Below, piece by piece: positions 39,101 through 50,385 of a DNA stretch of 64,000 nt. This stretch comes from Austropuccinia psidii (Eukaryota; Basidiomycota; Pucciniomycetes; Pucciniales; Sphaerophragmiaceae): NCBI GenBank assembly GCA_023105745.1, contig JALGQZ010000015.1, forward strand, positions 17,708,499-17,772,498, read 5' to 3'. Below the pieces are notes generated by a model. It worked only from the letters and a program-made list of their open reading frames with translations, did not search any database and was not told the DNA's origin. The stretch's first letter is position 1. Every line of letters starts with the position of its first letter. The position numbers and the translations under genes are program-made.

Positions 39101-40123
39101 TATTTGTAAATATATTATGTTTTTCGATCAACATTTCAGTAGCAGTCCTTGTAAAGACCTGCTACTGAATTTTTTTTCATGTGTCAAGTTTGTTACAGTA
39201 AAGGCACTGTAATTGCTGCTTATGTCATATTTTCAACAATTGTCACCAAATTTACAGTAGCTGCAATTGTGGGCCTTTAGTGTAATTTTTTTTGAAAAAT
39301 ACTGATTTCCTCTAGTAGAAGGTGCTTTATTTCATAGAGCCTACTACTTCTATTTTGAGTTGATAAACAACACCTCCAAAAAAGCCAAAGTAAAGGACTA
39401 TCTCTTTAAAAAAGATAAATTTTGGTGATGATAGTAGAAATTTGAGAGATTTTTTATTGATAAAAAGGAATCAGAAAATGAAAAAATAAGAATATTACAT
39501 AATTTCTAGGAATTTTAATCAAAAAAGAAAAAAATATATATAAGTTTTTTTGTATATTTGATGAAATAATTGTATTCAAATCAATATAACAGCTTTTATC
39601 TCTTATTTCTCATTTTTAAGCAATTGAAACATATAAGAAAAGACAATTCTCATCAATCTCATTTCTTCAGAAGAGGATTTAGTGTAAAATAGCTGATTTT
39701 GATGTTTGTGAGCCAGTTTTTGCATAAGAAATACTAGTTAATATTGCATAAAAGTAATAATAAGTGATAAATAAATACAGATGAAGTATTTTCTCATGTT
39801 TAAGAGTGGGTTTAAATTCTTTTGGCCTTCAAAAAAACTGGAATTTTCCAAATGGAAAATTAATATTGAGATGAAATGTTTATCTTGAAAAATATTAATT
39901 TGAAGATTAAAATATAAAGGGAAATGTTTTTCATATCATATATTATCTACTTACTCCACGCAGTTGAAAAAGCAAGGAAATATTGGAAATTCTGTAATAT
40001 TCCATTGGCTTGGAAAAAAGCTGGAATGATAACAAACACTTAAATCCTGGGTCTAACCTAGTTCATAGGATGGGTCCAAGCTAGTTTCCAAATGCAACAC
40101 CTGCTTTCAGGTGTAGCCCTTTT
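36191..40123. mobile_element. Putative non-coding DNA transposon with inverted terminal repeats
   Basis: A 3.9 kb block interrupts the family IV LTR. Its ends are inverted copies. Left: AAAGGTGGATACACCTCATAG, then AAGGTGTTGCATTTGGAA (36191-36229). Right, reverse complement of 40086-40123: AAAGGGCTACACCTGAAAGC, then AGGTGTTGCATTTGGAA. Each arm also contains a small internal palindrome ACACCT..AGGTGT. No open frame longer than 88 codons, and none resembles a transposase. Possible 8-9 bp target duplications (caaccatta / ctcatgtta) are too degraded to accept. Superfamily unassigned. Confidence 0.65.
39135..39345. repeat. Cluster of three adjacent inverted repeats inside the putative DNA transposon
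   Basis: First: a perfect 11-base-arm hairpin TTCAGTAGCAG(39135-39145)/CTGCTACTGAA(39159-39169). Second: an imperfect inverted repeat of about 28 bases, from TTACAGTAAAGGC at 39193 to GGCCTTTAGTGTAA ending at 39285, looking like a 93-bp foldback or miniature element. Third: a weaker pairing of CTAGTAG near 39314 with CCTACTAC near 39340. The cluster could be a foldback insertion or a structured RNA source; sequence alone does not decide. Confidence 0.55.
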
Positions 40124-40455
40124 GCTCATGTTATTAATATATAGTCTCAAAATTGGTAATATTATTGTTATAAATTTGTTCTTATTATTGAAGAATGGCT
40201 TCTCCTACATTTATTATTTGTTGGTAACAATAATAAATTGCCATAAATATATTAATTTGATAAATATTCATATATTTATTTTACTATATTATTTGATTAT
40301 TTTTAAATAATAGTAAATATTTAATGAAATAATTTGGATAATAGCTGATTATTATAATCATTTTAACCTTATCAATAATTTCTGTCAGGACACTCAAAAT
40401 ACAATAAGTAAAATATTGGTAAGTTTTACTTATTTTTTCATAGTCAAACCTTACA

Positions 40456-43300
40456 CAATGTATGAATCCATCCCAAATTCAAGATGGGATATGAGGTATT
40501 CAATTGAGAAATTCTAAAATCCACTTTTTGTTGTTTCTATCTCATTCAAATGTATTTCTTCTATGGTTTCCTGAGACAATTTTGTTTTCACATCCCAGCT
40601 TTTTTACTTTAGTTCTGAATCTCATTTGGATTCTTCAGACCATCTTGCTTGTTTATTTATCCTCTTTCGTTTTAATAACTGACCTTTCTTGTTTTAATAA
40701 TACATTTATTATTATCTTAAGTAAAATTCCATATATCCCCTTTTAGGTAGGCTTGGTCATTTTACTCATGGGATAGTTATCCATTTATCAGTATGCATAA
40801 GAAAGAGTTTATATATGTATCAAAAGCTACTCAATATATATCATTTATAAAATATTTTAGATATTAAAGCTAAATACTATTTAAAAATGATTTACTTAAA
40901 CTAATTTTGTCATTGATACTAAATCTTTATACTTGAATTCTATTTTTAATGTGCATTCCTTAGCTTAACTTAGCTCATTTTAAAGTTAAAATTTGAAAAC
41001 CTTGATAGGAGTACCTACTGTATCTTTCAAATTTGTATTTACTTTAATCTCATCATAATCTATATCTAGGGAGTCTCCTATGAATTTCTCTCAAGTGATA
41101 TACTTATTGTATAATATGATAAATAATACCAGTTATAAATGCTAACTTATGTAATTTCTTGATAATAAATTCAGTTTGTATTGGGAATCTTTAATTCTAA
41201 TCAAGAAGAAGTTATATGGTTTTAGTATCATATTTCTCCATTGTAGTAACATTTGGTTTTTTATAGATTAGTAAAGTTATTTCTGAAGAAAAAGAAGACC
41301 TGATTTTTTCTTATCTAAAATTATATACAGTCCTTATTTCAAATTCTTTTCAGTGACCTATCCTGCTGCAAAGCTATTAAATTTATTGTAAATGGTACAA
41401 GTTTTTGTATCATTATGTCATTGGTCACCTATTCTCATGGAACTCAGGTCTGATATATTTTATTATATGTTTTCTTCAAGGAAAATAAGTTGAACCCCAT
41501 TTTTCTTGCTTGTAGTCCTGCCTACATATTTAAATATAGAAATAGCAACAAAACTCAATTTAATGGTAATCCAAGTGATGATAGATAAATATTCAAGCAA
41601 TTATAAATACTCTTGTGGATGGGAGACAGAGCCTTCTTTTTTGCCAGCTAATTTTTCTCTTTGGCATGGAAGAAATATTAATTTTTATGGTTGAGAGAAA
41701 GAAAATGATTTATTGCAAAAATTTAGGAATAGAAGGTGGAGTTTATTTGGATTTTAATGGTCGTAGTCCTGAATATGATAATTGGCTTTGAGATTTCGCT
41801 AGATTAGGTTTGGCTTAAAAATAAAATATTATGCTTCATTAATATGAAGAGTTTCACCAAATTACCAGAAGAGTGATCCTAAGAAGTGTGCAATTTATGA
41901 GAAAAAAACAAGGAAAATTTTTGGAAATCTTTGGGTATAGAAGCCAAAATTGTTCAAACTTGGGATTAGTTAGTTTTTAAAAATCCTAATAGTAGTAACA
42001 TCACTAATTATATTCCTGTACCTATTATAAGCTTCTTTAGTGTCTTGAAATTTATTGTGGCTCCTATATAGTTATATCTTTTCTAGTTCCATAAATAATA
42101 ATTTAACATATTTCTGATCGCCTAATACTTCATTTCCTTTCATAAAATATAGTAGCTCAAAAACAGCTAAAAAATACATCATTTTCCTAAATATTTCTTC
42201 TACTTTTTCAAACCAACGCTTTAAGAAACTATTGATAATTGATCCAATACAAATCAGATTTTGATAGATTATGTTATCCATAATTCTTAGATTTCCCCAT
42301 AATCATCGTAAATAAATGTCATCACTGGACTTAGAAAAATATGATCTAGATCAATCGGGGATTCCAATTAATATAGCTTGATTCCCGTAAATATAAAGAA
42401 GGGATAAACTTCTTAATATCTGTTTTATTTATTATTTCCTTCTCAAGTTACCTCCTTACTCAACTCAACGCAACAATATTTCATTCAATAAGACAAATAT
42501 TGGAAAAAACTTCCCAAAAAATGCAAAAAATAATCTTCCTTTCTTTGGAATTTTTTTAAACCCTTTTATTATCAAATTCAATGAAGAAACAAAGGAAATA
42601 TTTATCTTTCTCCATACATATATTGTTCAAAGCTGAAGATCGAAGGAGAATATTGATTTTTTTCCTTAAGTTTTGGAATAAATTTAAAGCAGCTGAAATT
42701 AGAATACACAAAACTGAAAAAAAAACATCAAATTTACTTAAAGTCGTAAATCAATTGATCAGAAATTGAAGCTTTTGTATAATAAGTCTATATAATAAGA
42801 AAGAAAAAGCATATAAATTTAATAGTGATCATATATCAAGTCAGAAAAATAGTATACTAAGGATCAATTCCAAAAAAAAGATTAATATCATCTGAAAAAG
42901 ATTTTTGTTAAGTATAAAAAATAAAATCATACAAGAAAATCTTTTGACAATTAAATTATTAATATATTGTTGCATATAGATGAAATATATAGCTTTATCT
43001 TTTCTTTATAATTTTTACTAAATGGCTTATTAATAAAACTTTATTTAATTTGAACTCATTAAAAAAATATTTTGCAAGGGAATAAATAGTGCAAGTAGTA
43101 AAAAAATGGTACATAGTGGAAATTATGCACCAAACTGGTAAGTACTGTGAACAAGCTGAAAGATCCTTCTGTGATTTCATTTCTCCTAAGTTGAAATCTT
43201 GAATCTCATTCTACCCAGTTTTGTCTCTTGCTCATTTTTAATTCCTTGTCTCTGTTGCACAAAGTAAGCTTCCCAAGTTAAACAGAGGGTAGCCTTGGAA
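40456..43300. other. AT-rich sequence without recognised features
   Basis: 2.8 kb after the family IV LTR end. Only short chance frames (up to 69 codons). No LTR, transposase or tRNA signal that I can defend. Confidence 0.5.
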
Positions 43301-43320
43301 AAGCACGACTGCAAAGGCTA

Positions 43321-43470
43321 TTACCTACCGGTCTTCCCTTCCTGATACTTACTTGCAAAATGCTTCCTGAAAAACACGGAGCAGCTGAGAGATGGCGCCC
43401 TGAGATTTCTCGGAGGAATGGAGAATGGCAAATGGATCCAAAGCGGCACGTCGAAGAAAAGTGGATTCAT
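43321..43470 (-). CDS. Short minus-strand frame with strong splice donor, possible first exon
   Basis: In the GC-richer island an ATG at 43470 opens 49 codons (hydrophobic, then Arg/Ser-rich: RNLRAPSLSC, FFRKHF) to a TAA at 43321. Within it, CAA before GTAAGTATC (donor at 43352-43351) is an excellent fungal 5' splice site, so the true exon may be 43353-43470 with further exons at lower coordinates. I recognise no family and find no convincing next exon. The N-terminus could be a targeting sequence, but this is a guess. Confidence 0.2.
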   Translation of the reverse strand: MNPLFFDVPLWIHLPFSIPPRNLRAPSLSCSVFFRKHFASKYQEGKTGR

Positions 43471-43761
43471 ACTGCTAAATCCGAAATACGTTATCATTAT
43501 GGATTAGCTAGAAGATCATAGTGGCTATTGCCGGAACCTTGAGGTTGCAGAGCCCGTCACATGGATTTTTTTGGGGTATTTTTTAAGTTTCTGAGCTAAT
43601 TTTGACTTTGGCCTAATTGAAATTTGCTGTTGTTGCTCACTATGACGCTCACCTGGGAGTGGCTTTAAGAAACACTAGCTTACGTTTCGCGAGCTTAAGG
43701 ATAAATTGGGAATAAGACTGATTCAATTGAATTAGTTTTTGATGTCTCTGCTTCCAGTGTT

Positions 43762-43771
43762 CTGATTGGCT
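43762..43771 (-). promoter_or_regulatory. CCAAT-box-like motif
   Basis: CTGATTGGCT, the reverse complement of AGCCAATCAG, a classic HAP/NF-Y-type core. It lies in the GC-rich island between the short minus-strand frame and the membrane-protein gene and could serve either direction. Single motif only. Confidence 0.3.
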
Positions 43772-44726
43772 CTTCCTACTATGACTGAAGACGCAACATT
43801 GCAAGAATGCACTTGAAAGATTTTCTAAAAAATTCGCAAAGTCTTGACAATTAACTTGATGGGTTGAGCTGAGTTAACCCAGATACTAGCTAAGAAAAAG
43901 TCCATTCGCAAAAGTTCTCTATAGATTTTTATCGTTTAGCCTCAATGCAAAGAAAAGAGGATTCATGGCAGGTGTTCACTGCTCAGCTCAGTTACGTCAA
44001 TTCTCTTAAAGCAATGGAACTCGATCATGCAACGCCTTTTTCCATAAGGACTGGGCTTTTTGCGTCCTACGCAGTGACACTCTCAAACAACTTGATATAA
44101 GCGTGTTTTGTTTTTGAACTCCAAAACCTTAAGCTTTCACCAGAAAAAGACAGTATTAAACCTTAATGAACCCTCTCTTCTCTAGATATTTCAAAAGGAC
44201 TCACTTAGAGCCCAATCGATCTTTTACTTGAAAAGATTCTGGCTGAGTGTGTAAGACCGGGAAAAAGAATCAGCTAGCTTGTTTGGTCTTTCTGTATATA
44301 AACGTGATGGACATTACTCTCTTGTCACTTTTAGGCAAACATCCCCAAAACAGAGGGTGGAAAAACAGAAAAGCTTGGTGTGCACTGCGTCCATTCCGAG
44401 AAAGCCGTCTCATTCTCTTCGTGCTAAGTGTTAACGGCACCGAGAAGGTACGCATTGTCTTTCTCAAAACTGCTCCTCCATCGTCCCACTTCCCTGAATA
44501 ACGACTTTGCGGATTCTCATACACGATGGTGAAGGACAAGCATTATCTTGGCGCTAATTTTCAAAAAAAAAAACCTTTTAGTCGTTGAAAGCAAAATTGT
44601 GTACCTGTGGGGATAGAACTACAGCGAAGTTGTACGCATTTGCATTTAATTTTGGCCAAACGAACGAACAATCTGGGGAAAGCGCTGAAAGAAACGTCCA
44701 CAGAAACTTCCACGCCAAATTTTAAG

Positions 44727-45854
44727 ATGTCCATCGATATTTACCATCCAGACTATATCATGATAGTACAACCGATCCTGAGTGCGCTGACAGGAGTAGT
44801 ACTTTTCCAATTTGGTATGTTTTGGTCAAGATATTCAACTGAACAATGCAAGCTGAACACCATTCTTGGAGAATTTGCAATTGGAATACATGTTCTTCAA
44901 GCTATTGGTGAAATCATTGTAAAATCTTTGCCCCTTTCCTCCATCTTTTCTGGAAAACACACTTATTCTTTTCTTTGAACCGGACTTATATTTACACCTT
45001 TCATTAGGTATTGACTAAGAGTCTAAACTTTGGTGGACTGGGCGACAATAATACTCGCTATCTTTGTGGCGCACTTGGGACATCTTTTACGTTATGGACA
45101 GCCTTGATTGTTCAGTTAAGTCAGACAGCGCAAGAATAACCTGGTCTTCCAAGTCAAAAAGAAAATAATTTTTTTTGTTTACTTTCAGCTTTCTTCGCTT
45201 TCAATTTCTTAGGTTTCATTTCTCCAGAGTTGCCTATATATTGCTCCATCACGGTCAGCTTTGGGTTTTAGTCTCAATCGCCGGAGGACTCATAACAATG
45301 GCTTCTGGCCACGCGACAGCATTTCATTTTTTCGTGACTTTCTTTCAAGCAGAAAAAAAACCTCTGAGCAATAACAAAACCCATAGGTTTTTACTGTGGG
45401 CGACTGCCTTTGACCTCTCTTGGTACATTTCTACCTTCATATGCAACATCGCCATATGTAGTGTTATTATGTTTCGTTTAATTTTTCATAAAACAAATGA
45501 ACTTCAAAAGATATTGCAAGAGGCTCTCAAACGATTTAGTTGGGTGACAATTGGGTTCGTACCCTTCAATTCCAAGGTGGTGCTTCGATGGTTGAGAAAG
45601 GTTGACAGGCCCTAATTATTACGCTGACTGGTACTCCAAGAGGATTTGCACTTGTTTGTACGGCTGAGGTGGCGTCAATTTTTTGCATCTCGGGTAGGGC
45701 TTTTCTGTTTTTAAGCTGGTTCTACTTTTTAGTCGTTCCAAAATTAATGTTTTTGCCTCTACAAAAATTTCCGCTTTCACTTTACCTCACACCAAATTGT
45801 CATAGTCCCATATGTGAGGGAATATTCGACAGATCAAAAAAAATCAACTTTTGA
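44727..45854 (+). CDS. DUF6534-like multi-pass membrane protein, four exons (C-terminus uncertain)
   Basis: Model: exons 44727-44918, 45008-45114, 45213-45543 and 45609-45854. Introns of 89, 98 and 65 bp use GTAAAA/TTAG, GTTAAG/TTAG and GTGACA/ACAG and keep phase, giving 291 residues. Exon 1 starts at an in-frame ATG (MSIDIYHPDY) and encodes two hydrophobic helices. Exons 2-3 join to read LWTALIVQ then FHFSRVAYILL, the pattern of basidiomycete DUF6534 proteins (helix, then R-x-Y). Further helices follow (LWVLVSIAGGLITMAS, WATAFDLSWYISTFIC), then the KTN loop, and a last helix after TGTPRGFALVC. Family function is unknown. After 45693 a second frame (FTLPHTKLS, stop, SHM) resembles the usual family ending better than the open one, so the gene may be decaying or have another intron. 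A tail exon might start near 45947. Confidence 0.5.
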
Positions 45855-46105
45855 ATACGCTTCTTTTCTGATAAACTCTTTGACAACACGTATTTACTTA
45901 ATTTGCTTTTGTGAGTTCTGATAACCTTTTCAATTTTTTTCCAAAGATTAATACTAATGGAAATGTGTTGCCATTAGTTTGGAGCATTTCACCACCTGAA
46001 AAAGGAGAGTCTGATGATTTGGAAATTTACGTCGCGTATTTACCAAACCCTGCAAGTGTTGCTTGTTCAATTAGTTGGGAAGCTGAGTATCATCAAAATC
46101 CTTAA

Positions 46106-49100
46106 TTTATTACGTGATATTGGGTTTCAAAGCATGAACTGAATATAAAGAGAGTGCAAGAAATCACCTTCAAAGATCATGCCAGGAGAAAACTTTCAAC
46201 ACAGACCTCAAAACATTTCCTAATTTATTTGCTCGCTTCTGAATTTCTATTATCTATTTTCTTGCTCACAACTTGTGTACTTTGATTGATTAATTTTTGA
46301 AAAATTCATTGTGTTTTTCTTGTCAAGAAAAGCAATGATTAAAAGAAGAATAAATGATTGAAAAAATTACTCTTTCATTAGTTTGAAAATAAAATATTTA
46401 AATTTTTTTCGTTAAAAAAATGAAATTTTGAAATAAGTCTTCCTTGTCCATTTTTTTGAATTAATAGCATCTGCGTTTTTATGGTAAACTTGTGTTTGTA
46501 AATCTAATACTCAATATATAAATTAGCAGGAATTCTTCCTTGAAACAGAATTCAAAGATGAAATTATGTCAATAGAGGGTGCGAATCCCAGCAAATACCA
46601 AATTACAAATACTTTTTCAACAGATACAAAAATTAATCTGTGAAATTTTGATTTGTCGTATTTCAAAGTACCAAAAAACCGCTTTTTTAGTAGCAAATCA
46701 TCAATTCAATCAAGCTACATATCATGTGTTTAAGTTTAAATACAAAATTTCTCAGCCACAACTTGTTTCATCTATCTTTATTTGTATAATTTATTAAGAA
46801 AAGCTCTTTAACTCTCTCCCGAATTGAATGCATTGTATAACCAAAAAGTGCCAAATTTATTAGCACAAAAACCACCTATGCAGAATTTAACTTTAAAGAA
46901 TTTGGATAAAGTACTTTAGCTAATTAATAAATCATGATTTCAATACCATATGATCATTCAACATTAAAAATGTGAAAGCTTTAACTCAAGTCTCTTAAAT
47001 TCAATCTAGTGCCTTACTTATGTAAGTAAAATGATCTGCTTGTTTTTTTGGATCCAGGAGGGTCTAATATTCTACATCAATTGAATTAAAATTCCTTTCA
47101 TAAATAAACAATTATGATCAAAAATTATCCTTTTTCTCAAATTTCATCAAAGCTAAAATATTGGGAGAAATGAATTTTGTTTTCATCTGCTCCATTATCC
47201 CCAGAATTCAATAATAATCTACAAAGTTTTGTAAAAATTATTTTTTTAACTTTTTTCGTGTTTTGTATTTTACATGAAATATTCCGGAATAATTTTTCCT
47301 ACCAATTTTGTCTATTTAAAATATGAGTCTCCAAGTCTATATATATGTTTGAATCAAAAGAATAATTTAACACAGAACTTTTTAATGAAACACTGTTTCA
47401 TTAATTCCTTCAATTAGATAATTTGAGCCCCTATTTAATATTAGGATGATATTTTCATTTAACGGTAATAAAATATTTCTTTTTTTCTATTTTGGTATTT
47501 TTCAGCAGGATTTTTAAAATTTTATTCTTGAATTTAAAGTTATTTTGTCAGAAGAGCTAAGTCAAAGCAATATTTTCATTTGTTGATGTTGTGATTGTGA
47601 TGTATTTTTATCATGGGAATATTAATTCACTTAATCATGCTGTACCTCAAATAAGCCAGTAAGGCCCAAGAAATCAGTTGAGATATAAATCTATAATAAT
47701 CTGAAAATAGGAGGCAGAAAAAATTTTAATCACTCATCATATTTCTTTTCGTAAAAGGAAAACAAGGGAAAAAGTTTCATTTTGATTGAAAAATAAAACA
47801 AAAAACCAATTTTCAAGATGACAGATATGATAATAATAGAGGTTAAAAGTGGAATTCCACAATTTTGACAAAAGCCATAATTATTTAAATATAAAATTTG
47901 TCACATTGTTCTTTCCAAAATCATAAACGCATTAATGATTTAATTTTTTTCAAAAACAAAATTTTCAAGGATCGGCATTTCTTATTTAATGAATTCTCTC
48001 CCCCTTTTTGTTTTTTTGGAACAAATAAGTCAGTTTTCCTTAAGCATAATAATAATTGGTTAATTTTTGATATTTATTTCTCTTGATAAATTTCTCACTG
48101 CATGTATTTACCACTCTAACTTTGATAATTCCGTGATTATTCGTAAGAAAAGAGAATCCTGTTAACTTCTTTTTCATGCTCCTTTTTTTTTAGTATTGAG
48201 ATTTTTTGAATAGGTGTTTTTATTATATTCTGCTAAAATATATTGAAATATTAATAATATTACTCTAAATGAGATGATGTTTCTCTAGCTTTCCGCAATT
48301 ATTACGAATTATTCAAAAGAAAAATTATTAATATGGGAGATGCGAAGTCGTTTTCTGGAAATAATTATCCATAAACACCTTTTTCAAAATTTGACCATTT
48401 AAATGAATTGGAATTAATGTTTTACAGGATTATTTCAGGTATATAGAATCGAAAGTTTGAGATTTTCATTTGCAAATATATTTTGATTTTTCTTCCTTTT
48501 TATATTATTTCATGAATAAATAAAGTTTTCAATCTGAAAGTTCTATATGTATATGAAGGCCAGGTATATCCACTTACATTTTGGGAAACTTATAAAAGGC
48601 TGTATATCAACTCACAAAAGCCTGGAAATTCAAATTATAATTGATAATTTCCTCTAAAAAAGAGCCTCTTTTAAACATATAAATGATCCAAGATTTCTTT
48701 CAATCTTGTTCTAATATCATTTATCATAATTTGGGAATCAAGCTATGCCTCAAAACTGTTTTAAAGTCATATTTTATCATTACAGAATAAGGGTATATGA
48801 CTACTCAAATAATATAAACCAGAAAAATAACAAAGTTTATTTATTTAAAAAAACATTTTCTCCAAGAAAGGCTATCCATTTGGAAAGAATATATAAAAGC
48901 TTGGTATTTTACAAAAGCAAATAATATACTTTTGGACAACCAAAGAGATACATTTTGTGTAAGCCCCAAAACCATCCCTTATCAATTTCTCTTTTGTGAG
49001 AACCTTTTTTCATAAAAGAGAGATATAAATAATATATTTATTTCATTTAGTAAATAATATTTTCATCCTTAAATCAATAATTTTTTGGTCCTTTCATTAG

Positions 49101-49790
49101 GTCATCTCAATCCTTCCCAATCCCACATCACATTATCTGAAGGCTTTTAGAACCAAAAACACATTCTTCTGTATTAATAATAAGACATTTACTTTACCCA
49201 CTTTCAAAAAGTAATACCCTACTTCTAATTTTATTCATCATTACTACTGAAGCTCTTATTTTGTTACAACAAGTACTTCTGGAAAATTTTCCAAAATATT
49301 CACCCATAAAGATATTACTAAATATTTACCTCCATTACATAAAATATATCCTTTTGAAGATAATAAACATGAAAGAATGAAAAATTATATCCTTCAATCA
49401 CATAAAATTCATGAAGGATACATTAGTCCATTCATATTTAATACTTCACCATGTATATGCAACAAAAACCTCAAAAACTTATCTCAACACAAGTTCAAAA
49501 AATTATGGTTAACCACTCCTGTTTCATTGGAAATATGAGTTCTGATTATTCTATACACTCATGAATCACAGAATTCTTAGAGCTATAAGAAGTGGAAACC
49601 TTCAATTGAGTTAGTCATTGTTTTATCTATATTGTGATTAATTGGGAATTGTGCTTTATGGGGAAAGATTGGAATCATTTTTGAGGTTATTCAGTGGCTT
49701 ATTATATTATATATTTATCTTATTATTCCTTTTTTGTATTCATTCAACATAAAATTGATCTACTCTCCAAACTATAATCAAACTTTTAAT
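46106..49790. other. AT-rich intergenic sequence without recognised features
   Basis: 3.7 kb with many stops in all frames; no gene, LTR border or RNA fold that I can support. The last few hundred bases may hold the lost N-terminal part of the transposase remnant that follows. Confidence 0.5.
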
Positions 49791-49794
49791 ATTC

Positions 49795-50385
49795 AGGTGG
49801 TATACAACAAGAGGGCTTTCTGGGGTGTATTGGATTTCTAGATGGAAGCTTTATATATATTTGTCAAAAGCACCTTCAATGGACTGTGAATAAAGTTTAA
49901 ATTGTAAAAAATGTGACTTTTAATGAAAAATAATGATGGCAATGACTGGTCATGACTTAATTTCACTTATTGTACATGGTTAAAACTGGATAATCAATGT
50001 CACTACAGATTTTTTGCGGCATACACAAACAGATTATTAAGTTACATGTGATTTTTTTTAGATTTTTGTTAAAAGATACCACAATATTTTTTCTTTGAAT
50101 GATTTATGTTTCCTTGCATATCCAATTTGTGACAGTTTTGGAAACTAAATTCCTGCTTATAAGGGAGCTATGTCTTACAATGAGGACAACAGCACATTTA
50201 AGCTGTGTTAAGAAAGATGAATAGTTTTAATTTATAATGGAATTGGAATTCTGAAAGTATGTTGTTCTTCAATTAGGGAAATGCAGAACCATATTTAGAC
50301 TGAGGAAGAGAAACAGGGGCAGTCTGATTTGGTGGTTAGCTGTGTGATCTTGAATAATCTGTTGGCAAAAATTGGGGGCCAATGG
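49795..50385 (+). pseudogene. HARBI1-like (DDE_Tnp_4) transposase remnant
   Basis: In one frame from about 49797: QQEGFLGCIGFLDGSFIYI, matching the G-C-I-G-x-x-D-G block with the first catalytic Asp of the HARBI1/DDE_Tnp_4 nuclease family. After stops, about 50153-50200 reads PAYKGAMSYNEDNSTF, like the P-A-Y-K and N-x-x-x-F segment before the third acidic residue. From 50236 it reads NGIGILK, then SIREMQNHI and VVSCVILNNLLAKIGG, the family's E/N-x-x-I-G-x-L-K and C-x-x-L-H-N-x-L motifs with H changed to N. Multiple stops and a changed catalytic position show it is dead. A relic of a PIF/Harbinger-type DNA transposon; its ends were not found. Confidence 0.65.

Larger units (their letters stand above)
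24670..40455 (+). repeat. Family IV LTR (3' LTR of the decayed element), broken by two insertions
   Basis: Pieces 24670-25773, about 35786-36190 and about 40124-40455. It starts TGTGAGCCTTTGAGAT and ends AGTCAAACCTTACA. The three pieces align in order with the reverse complement of the solo family IV LTR at 50974-52795 plus 62485-62636. Examples are the aattttgacagaaaagat block near 25280, the cattaaatgtctaat counterpart near 25700, tatttcctcctattataat near 36110, and the ggtaacaataataaattgc block near 40225. The first break holds the family II element; the second holds the inverted-repeat element. Confidence 0.85.

Noticed and set aside
38868..39134. 88-codon Lys-rich minus-strand frame inside the inverted-repeat element
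   Set aside because: Composition is that expected from AT-rich DNA; no transposase motif.
41930..42075. Stretch reading NITNYIPVPIISFFSVLKF, vaguely like the N-Y-R-P-I-S-L-L motif of LINE reverse transcriptases
   Set aside because: No second RT motif in order nearby, and stops on both sides; too short to separate from chance in AT-rich DNA.
44247..44539. 84- and 89-codon frames on opposite strands in the GC-rich island
   Set aside because: They overlap each other, show no domain, and start with non-ATG codons or without supporting context; probably upstream sequence of the membrane-protein gene.
45911..46105. 64-codon frame following the membrane-protein gene
   Set aside because: Starts with GTG; not annotated as a separate gene because it could be a tail exon from about 45947 but no consistent donor joins it.
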